Assembly: GCA_902786665.1 (NCBI GenBank)
Contig: CADADN010000024.1
Span: 1 to 64,000, forward strand
Length of the DNA: 64,000 bases
Source: an uncultured Prevotellaceae bacterium
Lineage (GTDB): Bacteria; Bacteroidota; Bacteroidia; Bacteroidales; Bacteroidaceae
Reading direction: 5' to 3'
The notes beneath the pieces are model-generated. The model saw only the letters and a list, made by a program, of their open reading frames with translations. It made no database searches and was not told the origin of the DNA. Every line of letters starts with the position of its first letter. Within the stretch, counting starts at the first letter, position 1. The translations under genes and the position numbers were made by a program. Below, in pieces: positions 15,982 through 25,633 of this stretch.

Positions 15982-16362
15982 ATGGCAAAAGTATTGGAAG
16001 GACTCTACTATTCAGAGTCGCACGAGTATGTGAGAGTGGAAGGCGAAATCGGCTACATCGGCATCACCGACTACGCCCAACACGCCCTGGGCACCGTGGT
16101 CTATGTGGACATGCCCGAAGAGGACGACGAGGTGGAAGCCGGAGAGGAGTTTGGCGCCGTGGAGAGCGTGAAAGCCGCCAGCGACCTCATCTCACCCGTC
16201 AGCGGCACGGTGCTGGAGGTGAACGAAGCCCTTGCCGACCAACCGGAATTGTTGAACGAGGATGCCTACGCCAACTGGATCATCAAGGTGGAGCTCACCG
16301 ACAAGACCGAACTCGACCAGTTGATGGATGCCGAGGCATACAAGGAGCATTGCAAGGAATAA
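15982..16362 (+). CDS. gcvH: Glycine cleavage system H protein (lipoyl carrier)
   Basis: GcvH carries the aminomethyl group on a lipoyl arm between GcvP, GcvT and Lpd. The 126-residue protein has the lipoylated lysine Lys64 in the conserved AVESVKAASDL, and the HEYVRVEGEIGYIGITDYAQ N-terminal block. ATG at 15982 gives the standard N-terminus; a longer in-frame extension to 15808 would run inside gcvT and is not supported. The presence of lplA in the same operon points to direct salvage lipoylation. Confidence 0.97.
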   Translation: MAKVLEGLYYSESHEYVRVEGEIGYIGITDYAQHALGTVVYVDMPEEDDEVEAGEEFGAVESVKAASDLISPVSGTVLEVNEALADQPELLNEDAYANWIIKVELTDKTELDQLMDAEAYKEHCKE

Positions 16363-16396
16363 GAAGAGGTCATCGCAAAACCACCAACGCTTACCC

Positions 16397-17716
16397 ATGC
16401 ACAAATACCTCCCACACACCCAGCAGGACATCGAGTCGATGCTGAGCAAGGTGGGTGTCGAATCGCTCGACGCCCTATATGCCGAGGTGCCGGAAGCCCT
16501 CCGTCTCCAAGGCGACTATGACCTGCCAGAGGCCCAAAGCGAAATGGAAATCAGGCAGACTTTCGAACGGCTGTGCGAAAAGAACCAGCAACTCACCATC
16601 TTCGCAGGCGGCGGTGTCTACGACCATTACACCCCGGCCGTGGTGCCTTCCATCATAGGAAGGTCGGAGTTCCTCACCAGCTACACACCCTACCAGGCAG
16701 AAATCTCACAAGGCACGCTGCACTACATCTTCGAATACCAAAGCACGATGGCCGAACTGACAGGCATGGACATCTCCAACGCCTCGATGTATGACGGCAC
16801 CACCGCCACCGCGGAAGCCGTGCTGATGGCGGCAGGACAGTCGAAGAAGGCCAACCGCGTGCTGCTCTCCGACACCATCGACCCCAAGACAGCACAAGTG
16901 GTGCGCACCTATGCCAGATTCCACAACGTGGAAATCGCCACCATTGCCGCCAAGGACGGTGTCACCGATGCAGAGGACCTGAAACGCCAACTCGAGGAAG
17001 GCGGCGTGGCTGGCGTGGTGGTGCAGCAACCCAACCGCCACGGCATCGTGGAGGACTTCACAGGCTTCGCCGACGCCATCCACGACAAGAAAGCCCTCTT
17101 CATCGTCAACAGCGTGGTCCTCGACCTCGCCGTGCTTAAAACACCTGGCGAATGGGGTGCCGACATCGCCGTGGGCGACTGCCAGTCGCTCGGCATACCG
17201 ATGTCTTTCGGAGGCCCTTACGTGGGCTACATGTGCTGCAGCGAGAAACTGATGCGCAAGATGCCGGGCCGCATCGTCGGAATGACCACCGACAGCCGTG
17301 GACAACGCGTCTTCGTCCTCACCCTGCAGGCACGCGAGCAACATATCCGACGCCAGAAAGCCACCTCCAACATCTGTTCCAACCAAAGCCTGATGGCGCT
17401 GTGGGCCACCGTCTACTGCGCCGCCATGGGGAAGGAAGGTGTCAAGGAGGCCGCACAACGCTCGTGCGACGCCGCACACTACCTCGCGCAACAACTCGTG
17501 GCGACGGGACGCTTCCGCATGACCTACGACAAGGAGTTCTTCAATGAGTTCTGCATCGACTACGACGGTGATGTGGACACCCTGCAGAAGCACCTTGCCA
17601 ACCACGGCATCCTCGGTGGTTTGAAGACAGGCGACCACACACTGATGCTCGCCGTCACCGAAAAGCGCACCAAGGAAGAGGTGGACCTTCTCGTGAGACT
17701 AATGAAAGAATGTTGA
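16397..17716 (+). CDS. gcvPA: Glycine dehydrogenase (decarboxylating) subunit 1
   Basis: This is the N-terminal half of the two-subunit P protein, which decarboxylates glycine. At 439 residues it matches GcvPA. Conserved segments include YTPYQAEISQGTLHYIFEYQSTMAELTGMDISNASMYDG (located about residues 105-140) and GDCQSLGIPMSFGGPY near 260. The subunit lacks the PLP lysine, which is in GcvPB. ATG at 16397 begins MHKYLPHTQQD, the normal family start, 34 bases after gcvH. Its end lies about 26 bases before the preferred gcvPB start. Confidence 0.96.
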   Translation: MHKYLPHTQQDIESMLSKVGVESLDALYAEVPEALRLQGDYDLPEAQSEMEIRQTFERLCEKNQQLTIFAGGGVYDHYTPAVVPSIIGRSEFLTSYTPYQAEISQGTLHYIFEYQSTMAELTGMDISNASMYDGTTATAEAVLMAAGQSKKANRVLLSDTIDPKTAQVVRTYARFHNVEIATIAAKDGVTDAEDLKRQLEEGGVAGVVVQQPNRHGIVEDFTGFADAIHDKKALFIVNSVVLDLAVLKTPGEWGADIAVGDCQSLGIPMSFGGPYVGYMCCSEKLMRKMPGRIVGMTTDSRGQRVFVLTLQAREQHIRRQKATSNICSNQSLMALWATVYCAAMGKEGVKEAAQRSCDAAHYLAQQLVATGRFRMTYDKEFFNEFCIDYDGDVDTLQKHLANHGILGGLKTGDHTLMLAVTEKRTKEEVDLLVRLMKEC

Positions 17717-17742
17717 ACAGCGATGCCAAAACACCCATACCC

Positions 17743-19194
17743 ATGAACAACAGATTATACGGACAATTGATATTCGAGTTGTCAAAACCCGGGCGCAAAG
17801 GCTACTCGCTGCCCGCCAACACCTTCGAGCACCACGAACTGTCTCCAGAGATGCAACGCGCTACCGACGCCGCACTGCCCGAATGTGACGAACTGACCGT
17901 GGTGCGCCACTACACCAACCATAGCGCGAACAACTTCGGGGTGAACAACGGTTTCTACCCCCTTGGCAGTTGCACGATGAAATACAACCCCGTCATCGAC
18001 GAGGAGACCGCCGCACTGCCCGCTTTCACCAACCTCCATCCCCAACAACCGGAAAGCACGTGCCAAGGAGCGCTGGAGGTGTACTATCGCCTGCAGCAGT
18101 CGCTCGCCGCCATCGCAGGAATGGAAGCCTTCACCCTCAACCCCTTCGCCGGCGCACATGGCGAATTGACGGGATTGATGGTCATCCGTGACTACCACCT
18201 CGAGCGCGGCGACCAAAAGCGCGTGAAAGTCATCGTCCCCGACTCCGCCCACGGCACCAACCCCGCATCAGCTGCCGTCTGCGGACTGGAAGTGGTGGAA
18301 GTGAAGAGCCGCGCCGACGGATGCGTGGACGTGGACGATCTGCGCGCCTTGCTCGACGACAGCGTGGCGGCCATGATGATGACCAACCCCAACACGCTGG
18401 GACTCTTCGAGCGCGACATCCCCGAAATAGCCAAACTCGTACATAAGTGCGGCGGCCTGATGTACTACGACGGAGCCAATCTCAACCCATTGCTAGGTGT
18501 GTGCCGTCCCGGCGACATGGGCTTTGACGTGATGCACATCAACCTCCACAAGACCTTCGCCACCCCACACGGCGGAGGAGGTCCCGGCAGCGGCCCCGTG
18601 GGCGTGCGCAAGGGTCTGGAGCACCTGCTCCCCTCCCCTCGCGTCACCTTCGACGGCGAGCACTACCATCTCGTACGCGACAAGGAGGCCATCAGCGTGG
18701 GAGCCTTCCTCGGCAACTTCGGCGTGATTGTCAGGGCCTACACCTACATCCTCTCCTTGGGAAGGGAAAACCTGCGCATGGTGGGACCACTCGCCACGCT
18801 CAACGCCAACTACATCAAGGAGTCGCTCAAGGACCTCTATGAACTGCCCATCGACGGGCTGTGCAAGCATGAGTTCGTCTTCGACGGCTTGAAGGACAAG
18901 AGCACCGGCGTAACGACGATGGACGTGGCGAAACGACTGCTCGACTACGGCTACCACGCTCCCACCATCTACTTCCCGCTACTCTTCCACGAGTCGCTGA
19001 TGATAGAACCGACGGAGAGCGAGAACCTCGACACCATCGACGGCTTCATCGACGTGATGCGCCGCATCGCCGAGGAAGCAGCCACGCAGCCTGACCTGGT
19101 GAAAAACGCACCGCACAACACACCCATCGGAAGGGTGGACGATGTGAAAGCCGCCAGGCAACCCATCCTCACCTACAAGAAGATGAAAGGTTGA
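17743..19194 (+). CDS. gcvPB: Glycine dehydrogenase (decarboxylating) subunit 2
   Basis: GcvPB carries the PLP cofactor of the P protein; Lys270 in HINLHKTFATPHGGGGPGSG is the expected Schiff-base lysine. Other family blocks are SELTVVRHYT-like text near 50, GSCTMKYNP (about 80) and EAFTLNPFAGAHGE (about 130). With ATG at 17743 the protein is 483 residues and begins MNNRLYGQLIFELSKPGRKG, a classic start; an upstream ATG at 17710 would overlap gcvPA and add eleven unconserved residues. Together with gcvPA it replaces the single-chain P protein. Confidence 0.96.
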   Translation: MNNRLYGQLIFELSKPGRKGYSLPANTFEHHELSPEMQRATDAALPECDELTVVRHYTNHSANNFGVNNGFYPLGSCTMKYNPVIDEETAALPAFTNLHPQQPESTCQGALEVYYRLQQSLAAIAGMEAFTLNPFAGAHGELTGLMVIRDYHLERGDQKRVKVIVPDSAHGTNPASAAVCGLEVVEVKSRADGCVDVDDLRALLDDSVAAMMMTNPNTLGLFERDIPEIAKLVHKCGGLMYYDGANLNPLLGVCRPGDMGFDVMHINLHKTFATPHGGGGPGSGPVGVRKGLEHLLPSPRVTFDGEHYHLVRDKEAISVGAFLGNFGVIVRAYTYILSLGRENLRMVGPLATLNANYIKESLKDLYELPIDGLCKHEFVFDGLKDKSTGVTTMDVAKRLLDYGYHAPTIYFPLLFHESLMIEPTESENLDTIDGFIDVMRRIAEEAATQPDLVKNAPHNTPIGRVDDVKAARQPILTYKKMKG

Positions 19195-19223
19195 GCCACG
19201 GCCTTGACAACAAAAGAAACAAC

Positions 19224-20558
19224 ATGCAAACATCCGACCTGATCATCATCGGCAGCGGTCCTGGAGGATACAGGGCCGCTGCATACGCAGCAAGCAAAGG
19301 TCTCAGCGTGACCATCATCGAGGAAGGAGCCGTAGGAGGCACCTGCCTCAATGCCGGCTGCATCCCCACCAAAGCCCTCGCCCGCAACGCCGAAGTCATC
19401 GACACACTACGAAAAGCCGAGACTTTCGGACTCCAGCACCTGAACTACGACCTGGACTTCCGCCAAGTGATGGCACGCAAGCAACAAGTGGTGGAAACCT
19501 TGCGGAAAGGAGTGGAGACGCTTCTCTCTGCGCCCGGCATCTCACTGGTGAGGGGCAAGGCACGTTTCACCGCAACCAAGGTGGTGACCGTGGGCGACGA
19601 GGAATACACAGCCACCTCCATCATCATCGCCACCGGTTCCACTGCCAAGCGACTTCCCATCCCTGGCAACGACCATCCAAAGGTTGTGACTTCCACTGAG
19701 TTGCTCAACATAGACCACATCCCGCAACGAATGGTCATCATCGGCGCCGGCGTGGTGGGGATGGAGTTCGCCTCCATCTTCAACAGCTTCGGCAGCGAGG
19801 TGACAGTGCTGGAATACCTGAAGGAATGCCTGCCCATGCTCGACAGCGACATCGCCAAACGACTGCGCCAGACACTCTCCAAGTGCGGCATCAACTTCGT
19901 GATGCAAGCCAATGTGAAAGAGGTCAATGACGAAGGCGTGACCTATGAGCGGAAAGGCAAGAGCGCCATCGTCGAAGGCGACGTGGTGCTGATGGCCACC
20001 GGCAGGGCTCCCCGCACCGAAGGACTGCAACTGGAAAACACCCAAGTGGAAATCGCCCGGACTGGCATCCTTGTCGACGAGCATTATGAAACCACGTGTG
20101 CCGGCGTCTACGCCATCGGCGATGTCAACGGCCGCATCATGCTGGCCCACGCTGCCACGGCGCAAGGCCTGCACGTGGTGAACAGAATCCTGGGATGCGA
20201 GGACAATATGGAACTCGACATCATCCCCTCCGCCATCTTCACCAATCCCGAAGCAGCCGGAGTGGGTGTCACCGAGGAGGAATGCAAGCAAAACGGCATT
20301 CCCTGTTTCTGCAGGAAAGGCTTCCACCGCGCCAACGGCAAGGCCCTGGCGATGGACGAGGCCGAGGGCATGGTGAAACTGGTGTTCGCACAAGAAAACG
20401 GATTGCTTATCGGATGCCATGCCTTCGGGGCACACTCCGCCGACATGGTGCAGGAGGCTTCCGCACTGATGACCCGAAATGTCACACTCAACGACTTGCG
20501 CGACATCGTGCACATCCATCCCACCATAGGGGAAATCATTCAAGACGCCTGCTGGTGA
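19224..20558 (+). CDS. lpdA: Dihydrolipoyl dehydrogenase
   Basis: Lpd re-oxidises the dihydrolipoyl arm of GcvH and reduces NAD. The 444-residue flavoprotein has the FAD loop GSGPGGYRAA near the N-terminus, the redox disulfide Cys41/Cys46 in GGTCLNAGCIPTKAL, the NAD-binding GAGVVGMEFAS, the second FAD motif YAIGDVNGRIMLAHAA, and the catalytic His-Glu pair in HIHPTIGEII at the C-terminus. The chain stops soon after that motif, slightly shorter than some relatives. ATG at 19224 is preferred over an earlier in-frame codon that overlaps gcvPB. As the last gene in the operon it makes the unit self-sufficient, and it could also serve other lipoyl complexes. Confidence 0.96.
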   Translation: MQTSDLIIIGSGPGGYRAAAYAASKGLSVTIIEEGAVGGTCLNAGCIPTKALARNAEVIDTLRKAETFGLQHLNYDLDFRQVMARKQQVVETLRKGVETLLSAPGISLVRGKARFTATKVVTVGDEEYTATSIIIATGSTAKRLPIPGNDHPKVVTSTELLNIDHIPQRMVIIGAGVVGMEFASIFNSFGSEVTVLEYLKECLPMLDSDIAKRLRQTLSKCGINFVMQANVKEVNDEGVTYERKGKSAIVEGDVVLMATGRAPRTEGLQLENTQVEIARTGILVDEHYETTCAGVYAIGDVNGRIMLAHAATAQGLHVVNRILGCEDNMELDIIPSAIFTNPEAAGVGVTEEECKQNGIPCFCRKGFHRANGKALAMDEAEGMVKLVFAQENGLLIGCHAFGAHSADMVQEASALMTRNVTLNDLRDIVHIHPTIGEIIQDACW

Positions 20559-20592
20559 CTTTCCCGGATTGAAAATAGCGGGACATATTTTT

Positions 20593-20704
20593 ATCACGAA
20601 TTAGAGAATCAGAGACTTTTGGAGATGCCATGACGATAGGTGTGCCGGCACAACCGGCACCTACGGAGAACCGACAAAAAGCAGATGATTCCCTAATTCG
20701 TGAT
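20593..20704. repeat. 112-bp nested palindromic element
   Basis: Outer arms at 20593-20611 and 20686-20704 are 19 bases each and complementary at all but one position (ATCACGAATTAG core). Inside lies a second palindrome, TGCCGG (20643-20648) with CCGGCA (20654-20659), flanked by weaker pairing of CTTTTGG with the CAAAAAG stretch. The whole unit can fold into one long hairpin. It has no coding capacity and lies just after lpdA, where it could also stop transcription. Confidence 0.75.
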
Positions 20705-20727
20705 TACAAAACAAACTCCAAGAACAA

Positions 20728-20830
20728 TTCTCCAATTCGATATTCGGGATAATAAAGACCAACTGACAATTCGCTAATTCGATGATTCGGGATAATAAAA
20801 AAAGAATTTCGCTAATTTGGGATGAAACAT
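20728..20830 (+). repeat. Degenerate tandem repeat, about three units
   Basis: The motif AATTCGCTAATTCG, mostly followed by ATTCGGGATAATAAA, is seen starting near 20728, 20769 and 20804 with growing divergence. The AATTCG core matches the arms of the adjacent 112-bp palindrome, and a related fragment (ttaattctccaattcgtgat) occurs at about 34420-34440. Confidence 0.6.
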
Positions 20831-20861
20831 TTGGAGAATTGTGGGGAAAGTCGTATTTTTG
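20830..20861 (+). promoter_or_regulatory. Promoter of ribE
   Basis: TTTG at 20830-20833 and TATTTTTG at 20854-20861 are 20 bases apart. Transcription would begin near 20868, leaving an unusually long leader of about 220 bases ahead of ribE. Confidence 0.75.
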
Positions 20862-20867
20862 CACCCA

Positions 20868-21088
20868 GAAAGAGACATCAGGTCGTATCGGGTTAGATCG
20901 GGATACTCATCAAATTATTTCGAAAAAAAGAGAACACCTCTCTTGTCAATGGCGGGCCACATCCGAAAGGAGAGCTGCAAAGCCGGTGGATTACAAAGAC
21001 GGAAAGCTCTCAAATCATTAGAAAACGGAGTTTTCATCACATCACCGATACGACCTTCTTTTTTTTCACTTACCAAAAGCCCAATCCC
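20868..21088 (+). promoter_or_regulatory. Long structured leader of ribE, no known riboswitch recognised
   Basis: The leader can form a hairpin (AAGAGA 20928-20933 with TCTCTT 20939-20944) and two interlocking stems: CCAC (20957-20960) with GTGG (20986-20989), and GAGAGCT (20970-20976) with AGCTCTC (21005-21011). The second pair crosses the first, giving a pseudoknot topology. I do not see the conserved FMN-riboswitch core. Small open frames here lack coding character. A regulatory role is inferred only from length and pairing. Confidence 0.35.
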
Positions 21089-21691
21089 ATGTTTTCCGGA
21101 ATAGTAGAAGAAATGGCCACCGTAACCGCATTGAGACGCGACGGCGGCAATGTGGACTTCACGCTGACATGCTCATTTGTCAACGAGTTGAAAATCGACC
21201 AAAGTGTCAGCCACAACGGCGTATGCCTCACAGTGGTGGCCATCGACAATGACCAGTATACCGTCACTGCCATGCGCGAGACACTGGAAAAATCCAACCT
21301 CGGTCTGCTCAACGTGGGCGACCGTGTGAACGTGGAGCGCTCCATGCTGATGAACGGACGCTTGGACGGCCACATCGTGCAAGGCCATGTGGACGGCACC
21401 GCACGTTGCATCGCCAAGGAAGACGCCGACGGCAGCACCTATTTCACTTTCGAGCACGAATTCTCCCCCGAGATGGCGCGACGCGGCTACTTCACTGTCG
21501 ACAAGGGCAGCGTCACCGTCAACGGCGTATCGCTCACTGTCTGCAATCCCACCGAGCGCACCTTCCAAGTGGCCATCATACCCTACACGATGGAGAACAC
21601 CAACTTCTGCCACATCGAGGTAGGCACAACCGTCAACCTGGAGTTCGACATCCTGGGAAAATACATCGCCCGCCTCCAAAGCCTGGCATAG
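21089..21691 (+). CDS. ribE: Riboflavin synthase (alpha subunit type)
   Basis: The enzyme dismutates two molecules of 6,7-dimethyl-8-ribityllumazine into riboflavin. The 200-residue chain begins with the diagnostic MFSGIVEE and has two lumazine-binding barrel repeats. The first includes VSHNGVCLTVVAIDND, the second VNGVSLTVCNPTERTFQVAIIPYTMENTNF, and between them lies LDGHIVQGHVDGTARC. Length is normal. It stands alone in the window without ribD, ribBA or ribH, and is preceded by a long leader and followed by a 9-bp minisatellite. Confidence 0.96.
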   Translation: MFSGIVEEMATVTALRRDGGNVDFTLTCSFVNELKIDQSVSHNGVCLTVVAIDNDQYTVTAMRETLEKSNLGLLNVGDRVNVERSMLMNGRLDGHIVQGHVDGTARCIAKEDADGSTYFTFEHEFSPEMARRGYFTVDKGSVTVNGVSLTVCNPTERTFQVAIIPYTMENTNFCHIEVGTTVNLEFDILGKYIARLQSLA

Positions 21692-21700
21692 GACCATAGT

Positions 21701-21808
21701 GGCTATAGAGACTATAGAAACTATAGAGACTATAGAGACTATGGAGACTATAGAAACTATAGAGACTATAGAGACTATAGTGCCTATAGAGACTATAGAG
21801 ACCATAGG
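21701..21808 (+). repeat. 9-bp tandem repeat (consensus ACTATAGAG), about twelve units
   Basis: The array starts ten bases after the ribE stop and runs for about 108 bases with few substitutions. It has the same period as the arrays at 2152, 5671 and 49847 but an unrelated unit. Confidence 0.92.
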
Positions 21809-21881
21809 AAAAACCAGGGATACCATCGCCTGGCAATCCTTAAAAATCCCTAAAGAGGGTGTGCAAACAAACTATTTTGCT

Positions 21882-21889
21882 TACCTTTG
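21882..21889 (+). promoter_or_regulatory. Probable -7 element before the CHU_C-domain gene
   Basis: TACCTTTG fits TAnnTTTG and lies about 25 bases before the ATG at 21914. No clear upstream TTTG is present at the right spacing, so the match rests on one box. Confidence 0.5.
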
Positions 21890-21913
21890 CGTTTTTAGAA
21901 GAAAACATCATCC

Positions 21914-22642
21914 ATGTCACGCATCATCACCATCATAGCGTTATTGCTCTGCTTCCCCAGCATCAGGGCACAAGACACCGCGCCGGAAATCAACCCCACG
22001 GCGACCTACACCAATAGCAAAGGCGAGGAAGAGACGAGTGAAGAATATTCCGGTCCCGCCCCCCTGAAGGCGAGGTTCCAAGCCAACCCCTCCAACACCG
22101 ACGGTTGGTCGGAGTATTACGAATGGCGCTTCACCAAGGAAGGTGAGAGCGGCCCACAAGAGCCCTATCTCATCCGTTACGAGCAAGACACCGAATACAC
22201 CTTCACCGACTCCGGCTCCCACCGCATCGTGTGCTACGCCATCTTCACCCAGGGCAACGACACCATTGCCTTCACCGATGAATATTGGAATGATGTGGGT
22301 CCCCTGCGTGTCACCATCAGCGAGAGCAAACTCGACATGCCCAACGCCTTCTCACCCAATGGCGACGGCATCAACGACATCTACAAAGCCAAGGAAGGCT
22401 ACCAAAGCCTGGTGGAGTTCCATGCCATCATCTTCAACCGTTGGGGACAGAAAATCTATGAGTGGGACGACCCCGACGGAGGATGGGACGGCACCCACCA
22501 CGGCCAGGATGCACGGCAGGGTGTCTATTTCGTCGATGTAAAAGCCAAGGGAGCCGACGGAAGAAAATACCACATACGACGCGACGTCAACCTCCTCAGA
22601 GGCTATACTGAGAATACCAACGCCACCCCAGCCGACAACTAA
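21914..22642 (+). CDS. Secreted protein with CHU_C (gliding motility-associated) C-terminal domain
   Basis: The 242-residue protein has a signal peptide (about residues 1-19, ending IRAQ), a PKD-like beta-sandwich (about 45-135: SEEYSGPAPLKARFQANPS... WRF), and a C-terminal domain of TIGR04131 type. The latter is recognised by NAFSPNGDGINDIY, then FHAIIFNRWGQKIYEW and the GGWDGT...GVYFVDVKAKG pattern. This domain is the type B signal for type IX secretion. The protein is thus predicted to cross the outer membrane through the pathway that SprE and PorX serve. It ends in a short Asn-rich tail. Most such proteins are large; this one is small, so it may be a minimal cargo or surface adaptor. Confidence 0.88.
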   Translation: MSRIITIIALLLCFPSIRAQDTAPEINPTATYTNSKGEEETSEEYSGPAPLKARFQANPSNTDGWSEYYEWRFTKEGESGPQEPYLIRYEQDTEYTFTDSGSHRIVCYAIFTQGNDTIAFTDEYWNDVGPLRVTISESKLDMPNAFSPNGDGINDIYKAKEGYQSLVEFHAIIFNRWGQKIYEWDDPDGGWDGTHHGQDARQGVYFVDVKAKGADGRKYHIRRDVNLLRGYTENTNATPADN

Positions 22643-22707
22643 GGCTTTAGACTTTAGACTTTTAGACTTTAGCTTTTAGGCTTTAGACTTGAGTTTTTAG
22701 ACTTAAG
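22643..22707 (+). repeat. 7-8-bp tandem repeat (CTTTAGA variants)
   Basis: About eight imperfect units of ACTTTAG/ACTTTTAG fill the space after the CHU_C gene stop and before uvrA. Confidence 0.8.
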
Positions 22708-22752
22708 TTGGCTTAGGAGGTAAGACATGTTAGAATAAGAAAGAAGAGAGCG

Positions 22753-25578
22753 ATGCAGCGTGAAGACGAGAAAATCAATGTATGGGGCGCCCGCGTCCAC
22801 AACCTGAAAAACATTGATGTGGAAATCCCCCGTGGGAGCCTGACTGTGATCACCGGTCTCTCGGGGTCGGGCAAGTCGTCGCTTGCCTTTGATACCATCT
22901 ACGCAGAAGGCCAGCGCCGCTACATAGAGACCTTTTCCGCCTACGCCCGCAATTTCCTCGGAGGGCTGGAACGACCCGACGTGGACAAGATCACCGGTCT
23001 GAGTCCCGTCATCAGCATCGAACAGAAAACCACCAACAAGAATCCTCGCTCCACTGTCGGCACTACCACGGAGATTTACGACTACATGCGCCTCCTTTGG
23101 GCGCGTGCGGGCACCGCCTACAGCTACCACACGGGAGAGGAGATGGTGAAATACACAGAGGAGAAGGTGCTTGAGATGATTCTCACCCGATACGAGGGTC
23201 ACGCCATCTACATCCTCGCACCCCTTGTCAGGCAGCGCAAAGGCCACTACCGCGAACTCTTCGAGAGCATGCGTCGCAAAGGCTACCTTTACATCCGCGT
23301 GGACGGCGAGATACTTGAGATAGAGCGTGGGATGAAGGTGGACCGCTACAAGAACCACAACATCGAAGTGGTGGTGGACAAGTTGAAGGTGCAAGGCAAG
23401 GACGACGACCGACTGCGACGCAGTGTGGACAATGCCATGCGCCAAGGCGACGGCATCGTGATGATTCTCGACAACACCGACGGCACGCTGCGCAACTACT
23501 CCAAGCGCCTGATGTGTCCCACCACCGGCATATCCTATGCCGACCCGGCACCCAACAGGTTCTCTTTCAACTCCCCCGAAGGCGCATGCCCACATTGCAA
23601 GGGATTGGGGTATATCAACCAAATCGACCTGGGCAAGGTGATTCCCGACCGCGGACTATCCATCGCCGAGGGTGCCATCGTCCCGCTGGGGAAATACAAG
23701 AACCAGATGATTTTCTGGCAAATAGACGCCATCCTGCAAAAAGTGGGCTGCACGGTGAAGACACCCGTTGCAGACATCCCCGAGGAGGCTCTTGCCGAAG
23801 TGCTCTACGGCACACTCAACAACGTGCGCATCGCCAAGGAACTCGTACACACGTCCAGCGACTATTTCATCCCCTTCAACGGCGTCATCAAATACCTCCG
23901 CCAAGTGATGGAGAACGACGATAGCGCCAGCGGACAGAAATGGGCCGACCAGTTTCTTGCCACCTGCAAATGCCCGGAATGCCAAGGGCAGCGTCTCAAC
24001 AGGGAGTCGCGCTCCTTCCGCATCTGGGACAAGAACATCGCAGAGGCATCCGACCTCGACATCAGCCAACTGAAAGAATGGCTCGATGAAGCCGAACAGC
24101 ATCTGGGAAGCAAGGAAGGAAAAATCGCCACGGAAATACTCAAGGAAATCCGCACACGACTCGATTTCCTGCTCGAGGTGGGACTCGACTATCTCTCCCT
24201 CAACCGCCAGTCGTCATCCCTCTCGGGTGGCGAGAGCCAGCGCATCCGACTTGCCACACAAATAGGCTCGCAACTGGTCAACGTGCTCTACATCCTCGAC
24301 GAACCCAGCATCGGACTTCACCAACGCGACAACGACAAACTCATAGCCAGCCTCAAACAACTGCGCGACATCGGCAACACCGTCATCGTGGTGGAACACG
24401 ACAAGGAGATGATGCTAGCAGCCGACTACATCGTGGACATCGGACCCAAGGCCGGCCGCAAAGGCGGAGAAGTGGTGTTCCAAGGACCTACGGAGGCCAT
24501 GCTTAAAGAACACACCATCACCAGCCAATACCTCAACGGCGAGAAGCACATCCCACTGCCCGACCATCGGCGCAAGGGGAACGGCAACAGCCTATGGCTC
24601 AGGGGGGCCAAGGGCAACAACCTCAGGGGCATCGACGTGGAATTCCCCTTGGGAAAACTCATCGTGGTGACGGGCGTCAGCGGCTCGGGCAAGTCGACGC
24701 TGGTGAACGAAACACTGCAACCCATCCTATCCCAGCATTTCTATCGCTCGCTGAAAGCCCCCATGGCATACGACAGCATCGAGGGCATCAAACTGGTGGA
24801 CAAGGTGGTGAACGTGGACCAGTCGCCCATAGGCCGCACGCCGAGGTCGAACCCTGCCACCTACACCGGGGTGTTCGGCGACATCCGCTCCCTCTTCGTG
24901 GGCTTGCCGGAAGCAAAAATCCGTGGCTACAAGCCCGGACGCTTCTCCTTCAACGTGAAAGGCGGGCGCTGCGAGAACTGCGGCGGCAACGGCTACCGCA
25001 ACATCGAGATGAACTTCCTCCCCGACGTGATGGTGCCTTGCGAAGTGTGCCATGGCAAGCGTTACAACCGCGAGACGCTGGAGGTGAGATACAAGGGCAA
25101 GTCCATCGCCGACGTGCTCGACATGACCATCAACCAAGCAGTGGAGTTCTTCGAGAACGTACCCAACATCCTGCACAAAATCAAGACCATGCAAGACGTG
25201 GGACTGGGCTATGTCAAATTGGGACAACCCTCCACCACGCTATCAGGAGGCGAAAGCCAACGCGTGAAGCTGGCCACCGAACTCTCCAAGCGCGACACCG
25301 GCAAGACGCTCTACATCCTCGACGAACCTACCACGGGCCTGCACTTCGAGGACATCCGCATACTTATGGACGTCCTGCAACGCCTGGTGGACCGTGGCAA
25401 CACCGTCGTCGTCATCGAGCACAACCTCGACGTCATCAAACTGGCCGACCACATCATCGACATGGGTCCCGACGGCGGGCGTGGCGGAGGCCACGTGGTG
25501 TGCACCGGCACACCCGAGGAGGTGGCTGCCAGCGGAAAGGGCTACACCTCCCTATTCCTCCAAAAAGAGCTGGGCTGA
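22753..25578 (+). CDS. uvrA: Excinuclease ABC subunit A
   Basis: UvrA finds bulky DNA lesions and loads UvrB for nucleotide excision repair. The 941-residue protein has both ATPase halves. Walker A motifs are GLSGSGKSS (35-43) and GVSGSGKST (about 643-651). ABC signatures are [12 protein letters not shown] and [12 protein letters not shown]. Zinc-binding cysteines occur as CPHCKG, CPECQG, CENCGG and CEVCHG. Length is normal. Its stop codon is inside the terminator hairpin. No uvrB or uvrC is in the window. Confidence 0.98.
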   Translation: MQREDEKINVWGARVHNLKNIDVEIPRGSLTVITGLSGSGKSSLAFDTIYAEGQRRYIETFSAYARNFLGGLERPDVDKITGLSPVISIEQKTTNKNPRSTVGTTTEIYDYMRLLWARAGTAYSYHTGEEMVKYTEEKVLEMILTRYEGHAIYILAPLVRQRKGHYRELFESMRRKGYLYIRVDGEILEIERGMKVDRYKNHNIEVVVDKLKVQGKDDDRLRRSVDNAMRQGDGIVMILDNTDGTLRNYSKRLMCPTTGISYADPAPNRFSFNSPEGACPHCKGLGYINQIDLGKVIPDRGLSIAEGAIVPLGKYKNQMIFWQIDAILQKVGCTVKTPVADIPEEALAEVLYGTLNNVRIAKELVHTSSDYFIPFNGVIKYLRQVMENDDSASGQKWADQFLATCKCPECQGQRLNRESRSFRIWDKNIAEASDLDISQLKEWLDEAEQHLGSKEGKIATEILKEIRTRLDFLLEVGLDYLSLNRQSSSLSGGESQRIRLATQIGSQLVNVLYILDEPSIGLHQRDNDKLIASLKQLRDIGNTVIVVEHDKEMMLAADYIVDIGPKAGRKGGEVVFQGPTEAMLKEHTITSQYLNGEKHIPLPDHRRKGNGNSLWLRGAKGNNLRGIDVEFPLGKLIVVTGVSGSGKSTLVNETLQPILSQHFYRSLKAPMAYDSIEGIKLVDKVVNVDQSPIGRTPRSNPATYTGVFGDIRSLFVGLPEAKIRGYKPGRFSFNVKGGRCENCGGNGYRNIEMNFLPDVMVPCEVCHGKRYNRETLEVRYKGKSIADVLDMTINQAVEFFENVPNILHKIKTMQDVGLGYVKLGQPSTTLSGGESQRVKLATELSKRDTGKTLYILDEPTTGLHFEDIRILMDVLQRLVDRGNTVVVIEHNLDVIKLADHIIDMGPDGGRGGGHVVCTGTPEEVAASGKGYTSLFLQKELG

Positions 25579-25600
25579 ATAACAGCCCAGCTCTTTTTTA
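25566..25600 (+). terminator. Rho-independent terminator overlapping the uvrA stop
   Basis: Arms AGAGCTGGGCT (25566-25576) and AGCCCAGCTCT (25584-25594) are perfect and followed by six T. The left arm encodes the last uvrA residues. On the other strand it is preceded by A-rich sequence, so it may also end transcripts of the convergent lyase gene. Confidence 0.9.
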
Positions 25601-25633
25601 CTCCTAAATCCTCCTATTTTCTCCTAAAACTTC

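Noticed and set aside
20868..21088. FMN riboswitch before ribE
   Set aside because: The conserved core expected for an FMN riboswitch was not found in the leader.
20782..21104. Two small open frames in the ribE leader
   Set aside because: Both begin in or near the promoter and have no recognisable composition; the region is better explained as an untranslated leader.
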